Shown: in pieces, positions 1-8,097 of the stretch | Numbering within the stretch: the first letter of the stretch is position 1 | Layout: each line of letters begins with the position of its first letter | Source of the DNA: Methanobacteriaceae archaeon | GTDB taxonomy: Archaea; Methanobacteriota; Methanobacteria; Methanobacteriales; Methanobacteriaceae | Reading direction: 5' to 3' | DNA length: 21,949 nt | NCBI GenBank assembly: GCA_011620845.1 | Contig: WOYJ01000021.1 | Coordinates: forward strand, 1 to 21,949 | The notes under the pieces: generated by a model | The model's database searches: none | Told to the model about the DNA's origin: nothing | The model's input: the letters and a program-made list of their open reading frames with translations, nothing else | Translations under genes and position numbers: made by a program

Positions 1-44
1 ATTCTATATATGTGTAAAAAGAACATCTTTAAATTCTAAGTGTA

Positions 45-52
45 TTTATAGA
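45..52 (+). promoter_or_regulatory. Putative TATA box of tbp
   Basis: The sequence is TTTATAGA. Placing its first T at about -30 predicts transcription from near base 75, giving a leader of about 33 bases that contains the GGAGGA ribosome site at 95-100. The match is weak in an AT-rich region. Confidence 0.35.
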
Positions 53-107
53 ATTGCAAAAAAAATATAGATAAAGATTATTAAAGTAAGCTCTGGAGGA
101 TTAGAAT

Positions 108-653
108 ATGACGGATGTGGAAATAAAAGTAGAGAATATTGTATCTTCTGCGACCCTGGGTAAGTCCATTGACCTTCCCAGTGTAGCCCCGGCATTGGAG
201 GGTGTTGAATATAACCAAGAAAACTTCCCTGGCCTGGTATATAAGCTCAAAGAACCAAAAACAGCAGCTTTGATATTTGGTTCTGGAAAACTGGTATGTA
301 CTGGTGCTAAATCAGTGGAAGATTCCAAGAAAGCCATACATATAACAGTGGATCAGATGAGAACACTGGATCCCGATATACCCCATGAATTTGAGATAAA
401 AATCCAGAATATAGTGGCCTCCGCCAACCTGAAAAAAACGTTGAATCTGGAAGCAGTGGCCCTGGACCTGGAAAATACTGAATACGAACCAGAACAATTC
501 CCTGGCCTGGTCTACAGACTGGACGAACCAAAAGTGGTGTTACTCCTCTTTGGATCTGGAAAGGTTGTCTGTACTGGAGCTAAGACTTTTGACGACGCTC
601 AACTCGGTGTTGAGAAAACAAAGGAACGTTTAGTTGAATTAAATTTAATTTAA
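108..653 (+). CDS. tbp: TATA-binding protein (TBP)
   Basis: General archaeal transcription factor that binds the TATA box and, with TFB, recruits RNA polymerase. The 181 residues are two imperfect direct repeats, about residues 5-85 and 94-179, which form the saddle. Each repeat has the 'NIV.SA.L' start, a 'FPGLVY.L.EP' segment and the 'FGSGK.VCTGAK' strand-turn. This is the usual length for archaeal TBP. The C-terminus lacks a long acidic tail. The ATG is preceded by GGAGGA at 95-100, 7 bases away. The next gene on the same strand starts 41 bases downstream, and a remembered order in Methanothermobacter also places tbp before serB. Identification is secure. Confidence 0.98.
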   Translation: MTDVEIKVENIVSSATLGKSIDLPSVAPALEGVEYNQENFPGLVYKLKEPKTAALIFGSGKLVCTGAKSVEDSKKAIHITVDQMRTLDPDIPHEFEIKIQNIVASANLKKTLNLEAVALDLENTEYEPEQFPGLVYRLDEPKVVLLLFGSGKVVCTGAKTFDDAQLGVEKTKERLVELNLI

Positions 654-694
654 TCCCCTCCCCTTTTTACTTTAATTTATAAATCGGTGGTCTT

Positions 695-2386
695 TTGATT
701 AAACTCATAACATTTGATTTTGATAACGTACTAGTAGACGGCGAATCCCTAGATGAAGTAGCTAAACTGGTGGATTCCGAAGATGAAATAACTGAATTAA
801 CCAGAAAGGCTATGGAGGGAGAAATCAGCTTTGAAACCTCCCTCAGAGAAAGGATGAACCTCCTTAAAGGGGTTTCCTTGGATGATATAGAAAAAGTGGT
901 AAAGAAGATGCCCCTCATGGAAGGTGCAGAGGAAACCATTGAAGAACTGAAAAAAAAGGGATACAAATTAGCCACCATCACCGGTAATTTTGAAATCATC
1001 ACTAACCGTATAAAAGAATTGGATATAGATTATATTTTTTGCAACCAGCTCCATGATGAAGATGGGAAACTCACCGGCGAGATCAGCGGACCTTTAATAG
1101 TGGAAGGTTCCAAGGGTGAAGTGTTACAGGAGTTAATGAACCAGGAAGGCCTGACTGCAGCAGAATGTGCTGCGGTGGGTGACGGTGCAAACGACATACC
1201 CATGCTAGATAAGGCCGGTTTAGGCGTGGCATTCAATGCAAAACCCGCTCTAAAGGACGTTGCTGATATCGTGGTGGAAGGTAAAGATTTAAGGGAAATA
1301 TTACCCATTTTTGAAAATTATACTGATGATAAAATGGAAGGCTCTACCCAAGAAGAGCCTGTTAAAAGTGAAAATATGAGTACTGCTAAAGATGAAATAG
1401 AACCTGTTAAGGGTGAAGATATAGAACCTGCTCGAGATGTCAAAGAGCTTGCTAAGGCTGAAGATGTTTCTTCAGCTAAAGAAGAAGATAGCCCTGCTTT
1501 AGATGATGCTGGTTCTCCAGATGTTAAAGAGGAACCTAAAACCCAAGTTAATGAAGATGCGGGTAAGAGTTTCAGCAAACTTTTAGCTGAGAAGAGGGGT
1601 CTTGAGAAAAATCTGAAGGAACTAACTAGGAATCGGGATGCTTTAAACGACGAAGCCAAAACCCACAAACAATTGAGGGATGATTTAAACTCCAGTATAA
1701 AGGAAATACTGGATAAGGCCCTGGAACACAGGAAACAGCGGGATGAAATCAACCAAGAAGTTAAAAAGTATAAGAAGCTAAGGGATGAAACCAACCAGGA
1801 ACTCAGGAAATTGGAATGGTCTTCTGGTAAAAGGGACATCATGAAGATCCGGGATGAGATAAAAAAACTGGATAAGACCATAGAAACCAAGGTCCTGGAT
1901 ATACGTAAGGAAAATGAACTGGTTAAGAAGGTTACCGACCTCCAGAAAAAGCTTCAGACCATGCAGGAAGATGAAAACACTCAAAAAGAAGCTGTGGAAC
2001 TCAAGGAACGCTCTGAGTCTTACCATGCAAAGGTGGTGGAGCTTTCAGACCAGGCCCAGGAAACCCATGAACAGATGCTCGCCTACTTCCAGCAGATCGA
2101 TGAAATAAGAACCAAAGCAGATAAAGCCCACGCAGAATTTATAAATACCCGTGAAAAAGCCTCTGCCAAACATGAGGAAGTTAAAGCTATTTTAAAGGAG
2201 ATACGGGGTAAAAATAAGAGTCTGGATAAAGCAAAAGCTAAGGAACGCAATAAAGAGGACAGGATCAGTCACGAGAAAAACATCCAGGAAAAGGAAAAGG
2301 CAGAAGAGATATACCGTAAATTCAGGGATGGTAAAAAATTATCCACAGACGAACTGCTACTCTTGCAGAAGCATAACATCGTCTAA
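695..2386 (+). CDS. serB: Phosphoserine phosphatase fused to a COG1340-like coiled-coil region
   Basis: Residues 1-209 form a HAD-family phosphoserine phosphatase, which dephosphorylates O-phosphoserine in the last step of serine synthesis. Motif I is DFDNVLVDGES (D8 nucleophile, D10), motif II is ATITGNF, the motif III lysine lies in EGSKGE, and motif IV is VGDGANDIPML. Residues 210-291 are a low-complexity acidic linker with loosely repeated EEPVKSE/EIEPVKGED/KELAKAED units. Residues 292 to about 545 are heptad-rich coiled coil ending in 'LSTDELLLLQKHNIV', resembling the archaeal coiled-coil family COG1340. Ordinary SerB is only about 210-230 residues, so the protein is more than twice normal size. 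The start is TTG at 695, with GGTGG at 686-690. The MFS gene follows after 26 bases. Phosphatase activity is well supported; the role of the tail is unknown. Confidence 0.88.
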   Translation: MIKLITFDFDNVLVDGESLDEVAKLVDSEDEITELTRKAMEGEISFETSLRERMNLLKGVSLDDIEKVVKKMPLMEGAEETIEELKKKGYKLATITGNFEIITNRIKELDIDYIFCNQLHDEDGKLTGEISGPLIVEGSKGEVLQELMNQEGLTAAECAAVGDGANDIPMLDKAGLGVAFNAKPALKDVADIVVEGKDLREILPIFENYTDDKMEGSTQEEPVKSENMSTAKDEIEPVKGEDIEPARDVKELAKAEDVSSAKEEDSPALDDAGSPDVKEEPKTQVNEDAGKSFSKLLAEKRGLEKNLKELTRNRDALNDEAKTHKQLRDDLNSSIKEILDKALEHRKQRDEINQEVKKYKKLRDETNQELRKLEWSSGKRDIMKIRDEIKKLDKTIETKVLDIRKENELVKKVTDLQKKLQTMQEDENTQKEAVELKERSESYHAKVVELSDQAQETHEQMLAYFQQIDEIRTKADKAHAEFINTREKASAKHEEVKAILKEIRGKNKSLDKAKAKERNKEDRISHEKNIQEKEKAEEIYRKFRDGKKLSTDELLLLQKHNIV

Positions 2387-2412
2387 TTACCTATTTTTTA
2401 AAGGTGTTTTTC

Positions 2413-3819
2413 ATGTCTGAAACACTAAGTACAGATGATGAACTCAAAATTGTAGCCTTACTGGTAGCCAGTGTAGCTTCTTTCTTCACCCCGTTCATGG
2501 CCTCCTCAGTGAACATAGCCCTACCAACTATGGGGGCCTTTTTTGGAGCTGATGCCATCATCCTGAACTGGATTACTAACGGATATCTACTGGCAGCAGC
2601 CATATTTGCCGTGCCCTTCGCAAGAGTATCCGATATACATGGCCGTAAAAAGATTTTCACCTATGGAATAATCATATTCACCATTGCCTCCATGCTCTGT
2701 GCCTTGGCGCCCTCTGCAATATCCCTCATCCTGTTTAGAATTATTCAGGGTATTGGTACCGCCATGATCTTCGTCACCAGCCTGGCCATCATCACTGAAG
2801 TCTACCCTCCCCGGGAAAGGGGGAAGGCAATAGGCATCAACGTGGCATCTGTATACGTGGGATTATCATTAGGCCCTATTCTGGGCGGTTTGATGACACA
2901 GTATCTGGGATGGCAGAGCCTTTTCTTTTTGATGATACCATTCGGCATCCTGATAATTGCCCTCGTCTTTTGGAAGCTGCGTGCTGAATGGATAGAGTCT
3001 GAGGGCGAAAAATTCGACTATACTGGTTCGATACTGTACACTGTGGGGCTTTTATTTTTAATGTACGGATTCACTGAGCTGAACACTATTTTTGGGGCTA
3101 TACTCCTGATTATGGGTATAACTCTCTTCGTTGTATTCTTCCGCTGGGAGCTTAAAGTGGAAAGTCCCGTGTTCAATGTAAAATTATTTACTGAGAACGT
3201 TACTTTCGCCTATTCTAGCCTGGCGGCTCTTATAAATTATAGCGCAACCTTCGCAGTCACACTGCTTCTAAGTTACTATCTACAGTTCATTAAGGATTTG
3301 GAACCCCAATCAGCTGGTTTGGTCTTGATAGCTCAACCCATAATGATGGCCATAGTAGCACCACTGGCAGGACGTATGTCCGACAAGTATGAAGCCCGTA
3401 TACTAGCCACTGCAGGAATGGTATTGGTTACATTGGGACTTTTCGGCTTCATATTCCTCACGAGTGAAACTAGTCTGATCCTGGTTATAATCAGTCAGGT
3501 TATACTGGGTATTGGTTTTGGACTGTTTTCATCACCCAACACCAACGTTATCATGGGGTCTGTGAAGAAGAAGTTCTATGGAATTGCCTCGGCTACGGTG
3601 GGCACCATGAGACTCATAGGCCAGACCATGAGTATAGGTATTGCCACCTTGTTGTTTGCCCTTATGCTTGGCCGGGTTCAGATAACACCCGGCCAGTACC
3701 CTGCCCTCTTAAACAGCATCCACCTATCATTCATAATTTTCACAGCCATATGCGTGGTGGGAATCTATGCCTCATGGAAGAGGGGTGATGGAATGGGTTA
3801 TCAGGAAGATAAGGGTTAA
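2413..3819 (+). CDS. MFS drug/proton antiporter, DHA2 (14-TM) type
   Basis: Major facilitator superfamily membrane exporter of 468 residues with about 14 hydrophobic helices, the size and layout of the DHA2 (EmrB/QacA-type) drug:H+ antiporters. Motif A lies in the TM2-TM3 loop (FARVSDIHGRKK, about residues 69-80). The antiporter motif C in TM5 is visible as GLSLGPILGGLMTQ. The substrate cannot be read from sequence. I chose ATG at 2413 because AAGGTG at 2401-2406 lies 6 bases upstream; a GTG at 2404 would sit inside that ribosome site. The gene follows serB by 26 bases and may be co-transcribed. A run of eight T just after the stop suggests transcription ends here. Confidence 0.9.
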   Translation: MSETLSTDDELKIVALLVASVASFFTPFMASSVNIALPTMGAFFGADAIILNWITNGYLLAAAIFAVPFARVSDIHGRKKIFTYGIIIFTIASMLCALAPSAISLILFRIIQGIGTAMIFVTSLAIITEVYPPRERGKAIGINVASVYVGLSLGPILGGLMTQYLGWQSLFFLMIPFGILIIALVFWKLRAEWIESEGEKFDYTGSILYTVGLLFLMYGFTELNTIFGAILLIMGITLFVVFFRWELKVESPVFNVKLFTENVTFAYSSLAALINYSATFAVTLLLSYYLQFIKDLEPQSAGLVLIAQPIMMAIVAPLAGRMSDKYEARILATAGMVLVTLGLFGFIFLTSETSLILVIISQVILGIGFGLFSSPNTNVIMGSVKKKFYGIASATVGTMRLIGQTMSIGIATLLFALMLGRVQITPGQYPALLNSIHLSFIIFTAICVVGIYASWKRGDGMGYQEDKG

Positions 3820-3824
3820 ATTAA

Positions 3825-3832
3825 TTTTTTTT
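3825..3832 (+). terminator. Oligo-T terminator after the MFS gene
   Basis: Eight consecutive T begin 5 bases after the stop codon. Archaeal RNA polymerase terminates on such oligo-T tracts without needing a hairpin. It precedes the promoter region of the resection operon. Confidence 0.5.
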
Positions 3833-3856
3833 ATGATCTAAAGATGGTTTTTCAAA

Positions 3857-3884
3857 CTACTGTTTTATTAATAAAACAAAGTAG
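3857..3884. repeat. Inverted repeat upstream of the resection operon
   Basis: A perfect 16-base palindrome, GTTTTATTAATAAAAC at 3862-3877, is flanked by CTACT on the left and AGTAG on the right, with two unpaired bases on the right side. It lies between the MFS terminator and the presumed nurA TATA box. It could be an operator or part of the MFS 3' end. Palindromes of A/T are common in AT-rich DNA, so the meaning is uncertain. Confidence 0.4.
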
Positions 3885-3909
3885 AGGTGAAGGAACCTAA
3901 TAACAACAA

Positions 3910-3917
3910 TTATAAAC
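3910..3917 (+). promoter_or_regulatory. Putative TATA box of the nurA-herA-mre11-rad50 operon
   Basis: TTATAAAC lies about 60 bases upstream of the presumed nurA start and predicts initiation near 3940, upstream of the strong ribosome site at 3955-3963. The position is plausible; the motif is short. Confidence 0.3.
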
Positions 3918-3954
3918 TTCATTTCTGAATACTTAATTATTAAAGCCCATTATA

Positions 3955-3963
3955 AGGGGAGGG
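3955..3963 (+). promoter_or_regulatory. Ribosome binding site that decides the nurA start
   Basis: AGGGGAGGG is one of the strongest Shine-Dalgarno matches in the window. It sits 6 bases before ATT at 3970 and 3 bases before ATC at 3967. An in-frame TAA at 3964-3966 bars any earlier start. The first conventional start codon in frame, TTG at 4027, is 63 bases away and has no ribosome site of its own. Confidence 0.6.
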
Positions 3964-3969
3964 TAAATC

Positions 3970-5076
3970 ATTAAAAGTATCAAAGAAATAGCCCAGATTT
4001 TAAGTTCAGATATCTCCAAGCGTGAATTGGGAAATCCCTATTTTAATGATGAGAATTACCAGATATTTCCCTATCACAAGGAAAATTTCCACCAAATAAA
4101 GCAGACAAGTTCAGACAGGAAAATCTGCAGTATAGATGGAGGAAATCAGGAGATATATCCCGCCCCGGAGTATTCCATTCAGCTCAACAGGATTTATTTT
4201 AACATATATAAGGATAAAAGACCATTTCCTCTAAAATCCAGTATACCACAGAGGATAGAATTTTTATCACTCACCACCCTTAATCGTGAAAACAGGAACA
4301 CCTGCTTTGAAACCAAATATGCCCTGGAGGATCACAATTTTATAGAATATCTCCCCTCTGAGAGTGATTTGCAGGTAAAGGCATTTGAACCCGACTTCAA
4401 GTTGGGAAACAAAACCTTAATGGAAAGGATGGCCTCCATGGCCCGAAGATTTGCCGAATGGACCATCGCCGAACATGTCATCGATCAAGAACTGGAAGAT
4501 GGGGATATCATCATAAAGGACGGGTCACTTCAAACTTCACATAGAAATGAGAATAAGTACGTGGAAAAAGTATTTGAGAAGGCAAAAAAGAAGGGTGTCA
4601 TCTTCACCGGACTTTCAAAATCATGCCGGTTAACCACCAATACAGGATATTCACTTATTGCATCCATTGAAAAATTTGCCAGGGAAAATGACATTTCATT
4701 TGAAGAATGGTGCTACTTTCCCATAGCCCGGAGTAAGCAGGGACAGGAACATAAGGCAGTTATAATGGTGGTTAAGTTAAACAGAAATGCCAGTACATCC
4801 TTCCGGTTTGAAATATTGAAAGATCAAGCCGATAACATGAGTAAAAAAGAGATAGTGGATTTAATTTCATCCATCGCAGATTATTCAAAGGATATAACCA
4901 TACCAGGATATCCATATGGTCTCTTCGATGCACATGTATGGGCCCGGGTTAGAAAAGAAGATTTAAACAACTACAAACTCATACTGGACTCTGAACTGGC
5001 CAAAACAGAATTTTTTGAAGATTTCAACGCCCGTATAAAAGCGGTTAGTATGCATGATAAATTAGATGAACTATGA
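3970..5076 (+). CDS. nurA: NurA 5'-3' nuclease, probable non-AUG start
   Basis: NurA is the nuclease partner of HerA and degrades the 5' strand during DNA end resection. Catalytic acidic motifs are visible as SIDGGNQ (D56 in this numbering) and IIIKDGSLQ (D184), and the conserved C-terminal block as PGYPYGLFDAHVWARV. From 3970 the protein is 368 residues. The first 19 residues (IKSIKEIAQILSSDISKRE, initiating I read as M) look like the N-terminal helix usual in NurA. They are open back to the TAA at 3964 but contain no ATG, GTG or TTG; the first conventional start is TTG at 4027, which would remove this helix. I prefer ATT at 3970 on ribosome-site spacing. herA follows after 41 bases. Identity is firm; the exact start is inference. 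Confidence 0.85.
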   Translation: MKSIKEIAQILSSDISKRELGNPYFNDENYQIFPYHKENFHQIKQTSSDRKICSIDGGNQEIYPAPEYSIQLNRIYFNIYKDKRPFPLKSSIPQRIEFLSLTTLNRENRNTCFETKYALEDHNFIEYLPSESDLQVKAFEPDFKLGNKTLMERMASMARRFAEWTIAEHVIDQELEDGDIIIKDGSLQTSHRNENKYVEKVFEKAKKKGVIFTGLSKSCRLTTNTGYSLIASIEKFARENDISFEEWCYFPIARSKQGQEHKAVIMVVKLNRNASTSFRFEILKDQADNMSKKEIVDLISSIADYSKDITIPGYPYGLFDAHVWARVRKEDLNNYKLILDSELAKTEFFEDFNARIKAVSMHDKLDEL

Positions 5077-5117
5077 TACAGTTAGGTAAATTAGAAAGCG
5101 ACGCAGGTGAAATTTAA

Positions 5118-6728
5118 ATGAAAGGCGGTCAAATAGTAGGAGGCGGACTTAAGGACATCTATATCAGGGAGAAAAGCGACTCCCACATGGAATTAGGGGA
5201 TTTACTGGTGGCAGAAGGACTAAACCAAGATTATACAATTATCCAGGTAAAGGATATAGAGTACCGGAGCCAGATTCCACAGCAAACCTTAGAGTTATCG
5301 GCAGGGATGAAACTGGAAGGATACGGGGATAATCTGGAGGTGATGGAACCTAACCTGCGTAATTACCTCGTAGCCCGGGCCAAGAGCCTGCTCTACGTGC
5401 AGAAAAATGATAAGGGAGAATACCTGACCAAGAGCCCAAAAAGACCTCCCTCCTTCTTCAACGATGTCCAATCCATAACTGACGAACACTTGGGATTCCT
5501 GAAGCCAGATGACACCAAAAATAGTATCTATTTAGGGGATATAAGAAGCGGATCCACCGTGAAAAAGGAAGTCAACGTACACATAGATATGATCAAATCA
5601 TTGACTCACCACATCTTCATACCGGCCACCACCGGCCGGGGAAAGAGTAACCTGGTGAGGGTGATGCTCTGGAGTATTCTTGACTCTGAAGGTGCCGGTA
5701 TTCTGGTTTTAGATCCTCATAATGAATATTTTGGGGACAGTGTGAGGAAAGGGCTGCGGGACCATCCTAAAATGGGTGAGAAGCTGGAATACTACTCCCC
5801 AGACAGTGGTAATCAGGATGCCTTAACCCTGTCCATCAACGTGAAAAAGATACGACCACACCACTTCAATGGAATAGGTGGATTCTCACAGGCCCAGAAT
5901 GAAGCAATGAGGATGTTCTATAATAAATACGGCCCGGACTGGATAATGGAAATAGCCAAAGAAAAGGACAATCAGGTACTCCGGCCCATGGGAATAGATG
6001 AAAAAACAGCCAAGGTACTCAAGAGGAAGATAGAGACCAAGTTAGGTGTATCCGCCATAGTGGATGTTGCTTCTCTTGATGAGAAGAAGTGTGTATTTAA
6101 GAGCAATCTCTTCGTCGGTGGGGAGTCTGGATTATCCACCATAAATGATATCGTGAAATCACTGGAAGAAGGTAAAATAGTGATAATCGACAGTTCCAAA
6201 CTCAGCGACTTCGAGGAATTATTTGTAGGAAGTATCATAGCCAGCAACATCTTCAATAAATATAAAACCTATAATTCCGAGGTTCTTAAGAACAAACCGG
6301 TAATCAGCATCGTGATAGAAGAGGCACCCCGTGTTCTGGGTAGAGATGCACTGGAAGGTGGAATGGGAAACAACATATACGGTACCATAGCCCGGGAGGG
6401 CAGGAAATTTAAGCTGGGACTGATTGCCATCACTCAGCTGGCCAGTGTAATACCACGGGCAATTCTGGCCAACATGAACACCAAGATCATCCTGGGTAAT
6501 GAGATGTCCATGGAGAGATCGGCCATAATAGACAGCGCCAGCCAGGACCTATCAGATGATAACCGAATCATAGCCAGCTTGGATAAAGGTGAAGCAATAG
6601 TAAGCAGTGTATTTACCAAATTTGCCATTCCCATTTACACGCCGGAGTTTGAGAAGTTTGTGGATGAGTACCTGGAAAATTATGATGGTGGGATGGAAGT
6701 TGAAGGTGAAACAGAACTCATTGGATAG
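5118..6728 (+). CDS. herA: HerA bipolar DNA translocase/helicase
   Basis: Hexameric FtsK/HerA-family ATPase that pumps DNA through NurA during end resection. The 536 residues contain an N-terminal beta-barrel (HAS-like) region, Walker A ATTGRGKSN (G173-N178), Walker B VLDPHNEYF (D199), a second acidic motif VIEEAPR (E401-E402), and the C-terminal REGRKF...AITQ region with a GEAIVSS end seen in HerA. The Walker A residue before GKS is Arg where Ala is common in HerA. ATG at 5118 has AGGTGA at 5105-5110, 7 bases upstream. It lies between nurA and mre11, the classic archaeal arrangement. Length and motifs are complete. Confidence 0.96.
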   Translation: MKGGQIVGGGLKDIYIREKSDSHMELGDLLVAEGLNQDYTIIQVKDIEYRSQIPQQTLELSAGMKLEGYGDNLEVMEPNLRNYLVARAKSLLYVQKNDKGEYLTKSPKRPPSFFNDVQSITDEHLGFLKPDDTKNSIYLGDIRSGSTVKKEVNVHIDMIKSLTHHIFIPATTGRGKSNLVRVMLWSILDSEGAGILVLDPHNEYFGDSVRKGLRDHPKMGEKLEYYSPDSGNQDALTLSINVKKIRPHHFNGIGGFSQAQNEAMRMFYNKYGPDWIMEIAKEKDNQVLRPMGIDEKTAKVLKRKIETKLGVSAIVDVASLDEKKCVFKSNLFVGGESGLSTINDIVKSLEEGKIVIIDSSKLSDFEELFVGSIIASNIFNKYKTYNSEVLKNKPVISIVIEEAPRVLGRDALEGGMGNNIYGTIAREGRKFKLGLIAITQLASVIPRAILANMNTKIILGNEMSMERSAIIDSASQDLSDDNRIIASLDKGEAIVSSVFTKFAIPIYTPEFEKFVDEYLENYDGGMEVEGETELIG

Positions 6729-6739
6729 AAAAAGAATAA

Positions 6740-6747
6740 TTTTTTTT
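6740..6747 (+). terminator. Oligo-T tract between herA and mre11
   Basis: Eight T lie 12 bases after the herA stop and 33 bases before mre11, within an otherwise tight operon. In archaea such a tract can terminate part of the transcripts, lowering mre11-rad50 relative to nurA-herA. No convincing TATA box is visible in the 52-base gap. Confidence 0.35.
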
Positions 6748-6780
6748 GTTTGATTGATAAAACAGATCAGTTGGTGAAAG

Positions 6781-8076
6781 ATGTACAAATTTGCCCACAT
6801 AGCAGACTGCCACTTAGGGGCCCAGAAATACCCTGAACTTAAAGAATTAGAACTCAAGGCCTTCAAAGAAGCCTTAGACATATGCATGGCAGAAGAAGTT
6901 GATTTTATAATCATAGCTGGAGATCTGTTCCATTCCAACCTACCAGATATGGGTGTTGTTAAAGAGGCAGTGGGGAAACTAAGCCAGGTCAAAGAAAAGG
7001 GGATCCCCGTGTACATCAACTACGGGAGCCACGACTTCAGCCCCAATCAGACCAGTATCATAGATGTTATCACCGAAAGCGGCCTTATGAAGAAGCTCTT
7101 CAATGCCCGAGTGATAAAGGACGAGCAGGGAAGGGAACAAATCCAGTTAATATTCACCATCGACCCTAAAACCGGGGCCAAACTAACAGGAATCTCCGGG
7201 AGGAAGATTGGCATAGATGACTCATACTATGAAATCCTGGATAGAAAGAGCCTAGAGGATGAAGAAGGATTTAAAATATTCGTCTACCACACATCGGTTA
7301 AGAATATCCTGCCTGAATATTTGATTCAGATGGGAGGGATGGATATCAAGCGTTTCCCCAGAAACTTTGACTACTACGCCGGGGGCCATATACATAAAAG
7401 GGTGTGCGAGGATAAACTGGATGGATATGGTGTCATCACTTACTCCGGACCATTATTCGGAGGTTATCCCCGGGATCTGGAGATAAGTGCCAAGGGAGAG
7501 AAAAGAGGATTTTACATAATAGAATATGAAGACCACATTAACTCATGTGCAGATATAAAATTCCACCCCCTGGAGCTTGCCAAGTACCTGTACCTGGAGT
7601 TCAATGCGGATCATAAGAATTCAACCCAGGTAAATGAAGAGATAAAAAAGGAGCTTCAAAGGAAGGAAAACCAGGGTAAATTAGAAGGAAGAATCATAGT
7701 ATTAAAGGTTAGAGGAGAATTATCCAGTGGTAAAACCAGTGACGTGAACTTCCAGGAGGTTAGGAAATACCTGAAGGAGGCCAGTGCCCTCCACGTTAGT
7801 ATCAATTACCATGGCCTTGTTTCACGAGAATATGTGGAGATAAGGGTTAAAGGTGAAACTGTAGAGGAAATAGAGGAGAACCTCCTTCTGGAAAACTTAG
7901 AAAACATAGACCTACCATTAGAGGAATTGAAAGGCACTAATGGAAAGGAACTCGCAACCAGGCTGCTTAAAATATTGAGACAAAACCAGAAAACCAACGA
8001 AAAAAAGGGAGAATATAACCTCAGGATTTTAAACGAATCCCTTTCAGTACTGGGCTTGGAGGACATAATAAAATAA
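6781..8076 (+). CDS. mre11: Mre11 DNA double-strand break repair nuclease
   Basis: Metallophosphoesterase of 431 residues that forms a complex with Rad50 and trims DNA ends. Metal-binding motifs in order: IADCHLG (D9, H11), AGDLFHS (D48), YGSHDFS (H84, D85), VYHTS (H170) and GGHIHKR (H203, H205). The third motif is usually GNHD; here Ser83 replaces the metal-ligand Asn. The C-terminal part, from about residue 330, contains the capping and Rad50-binding regions and is charged and helical. ATG at 6781 follows GGTGA at 6773-6777. rad50 begins 21 bases after the stop. Identity is firm. Confidence 0.96.
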   Translation: MYKFAHIADCHLGAQKYPELKELELKAFKEALDICMAEEVDFIIIAGDLFHSNLPDMGVVKEAVGKLSQVKEKGIPVYINYGSHDFSPNQTSIIDVITESGLMKKLFNARVIKDEQGREQIQLIFTIDPKTGAKLTGISGRKIGIDDSYYEILDRKSLEDEEGFKIFVYHTSVKNILPEYLIQMGGMDIKRFPRNFDYYAGGHIHKRVCEDKLDGYGVITYSGPLFGGYPRDLEISAKGEKRGFYIIEYEDHINSCADIKFHPLELAKYLYLEFNADHKNSTQVNEEIKKELQRKENQGKLEGRIIVLKVRGELSSGKTSDVNFQEVRKYLKEASALHVSINYHGLVSREYVEIRVKGETVEEIEENLLLENLENIDLPLEELKGTNGKELATRLLKILRQNQKTNEKKGEYNLRILNESLSVLGLEDIIK

Positions 8077-8097
8077 TAATGGCGGAGCCATTCACAT

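Noticed and set aside
1318..1890. A 190-codon open frame on the minus strand opposite the serB tail
   Set aside because: It is Ser/Leu-rich because it mirrors the Lys/Glu-rich coiled-coil codons, lacks a ribosome site and lies wholly within a well-supported gene.
2404..2406. GTG start for the MFS gene
   Set aside because: The GTG is part of the AAGGTG ribosome site for ATG 2413, and has none of its own.
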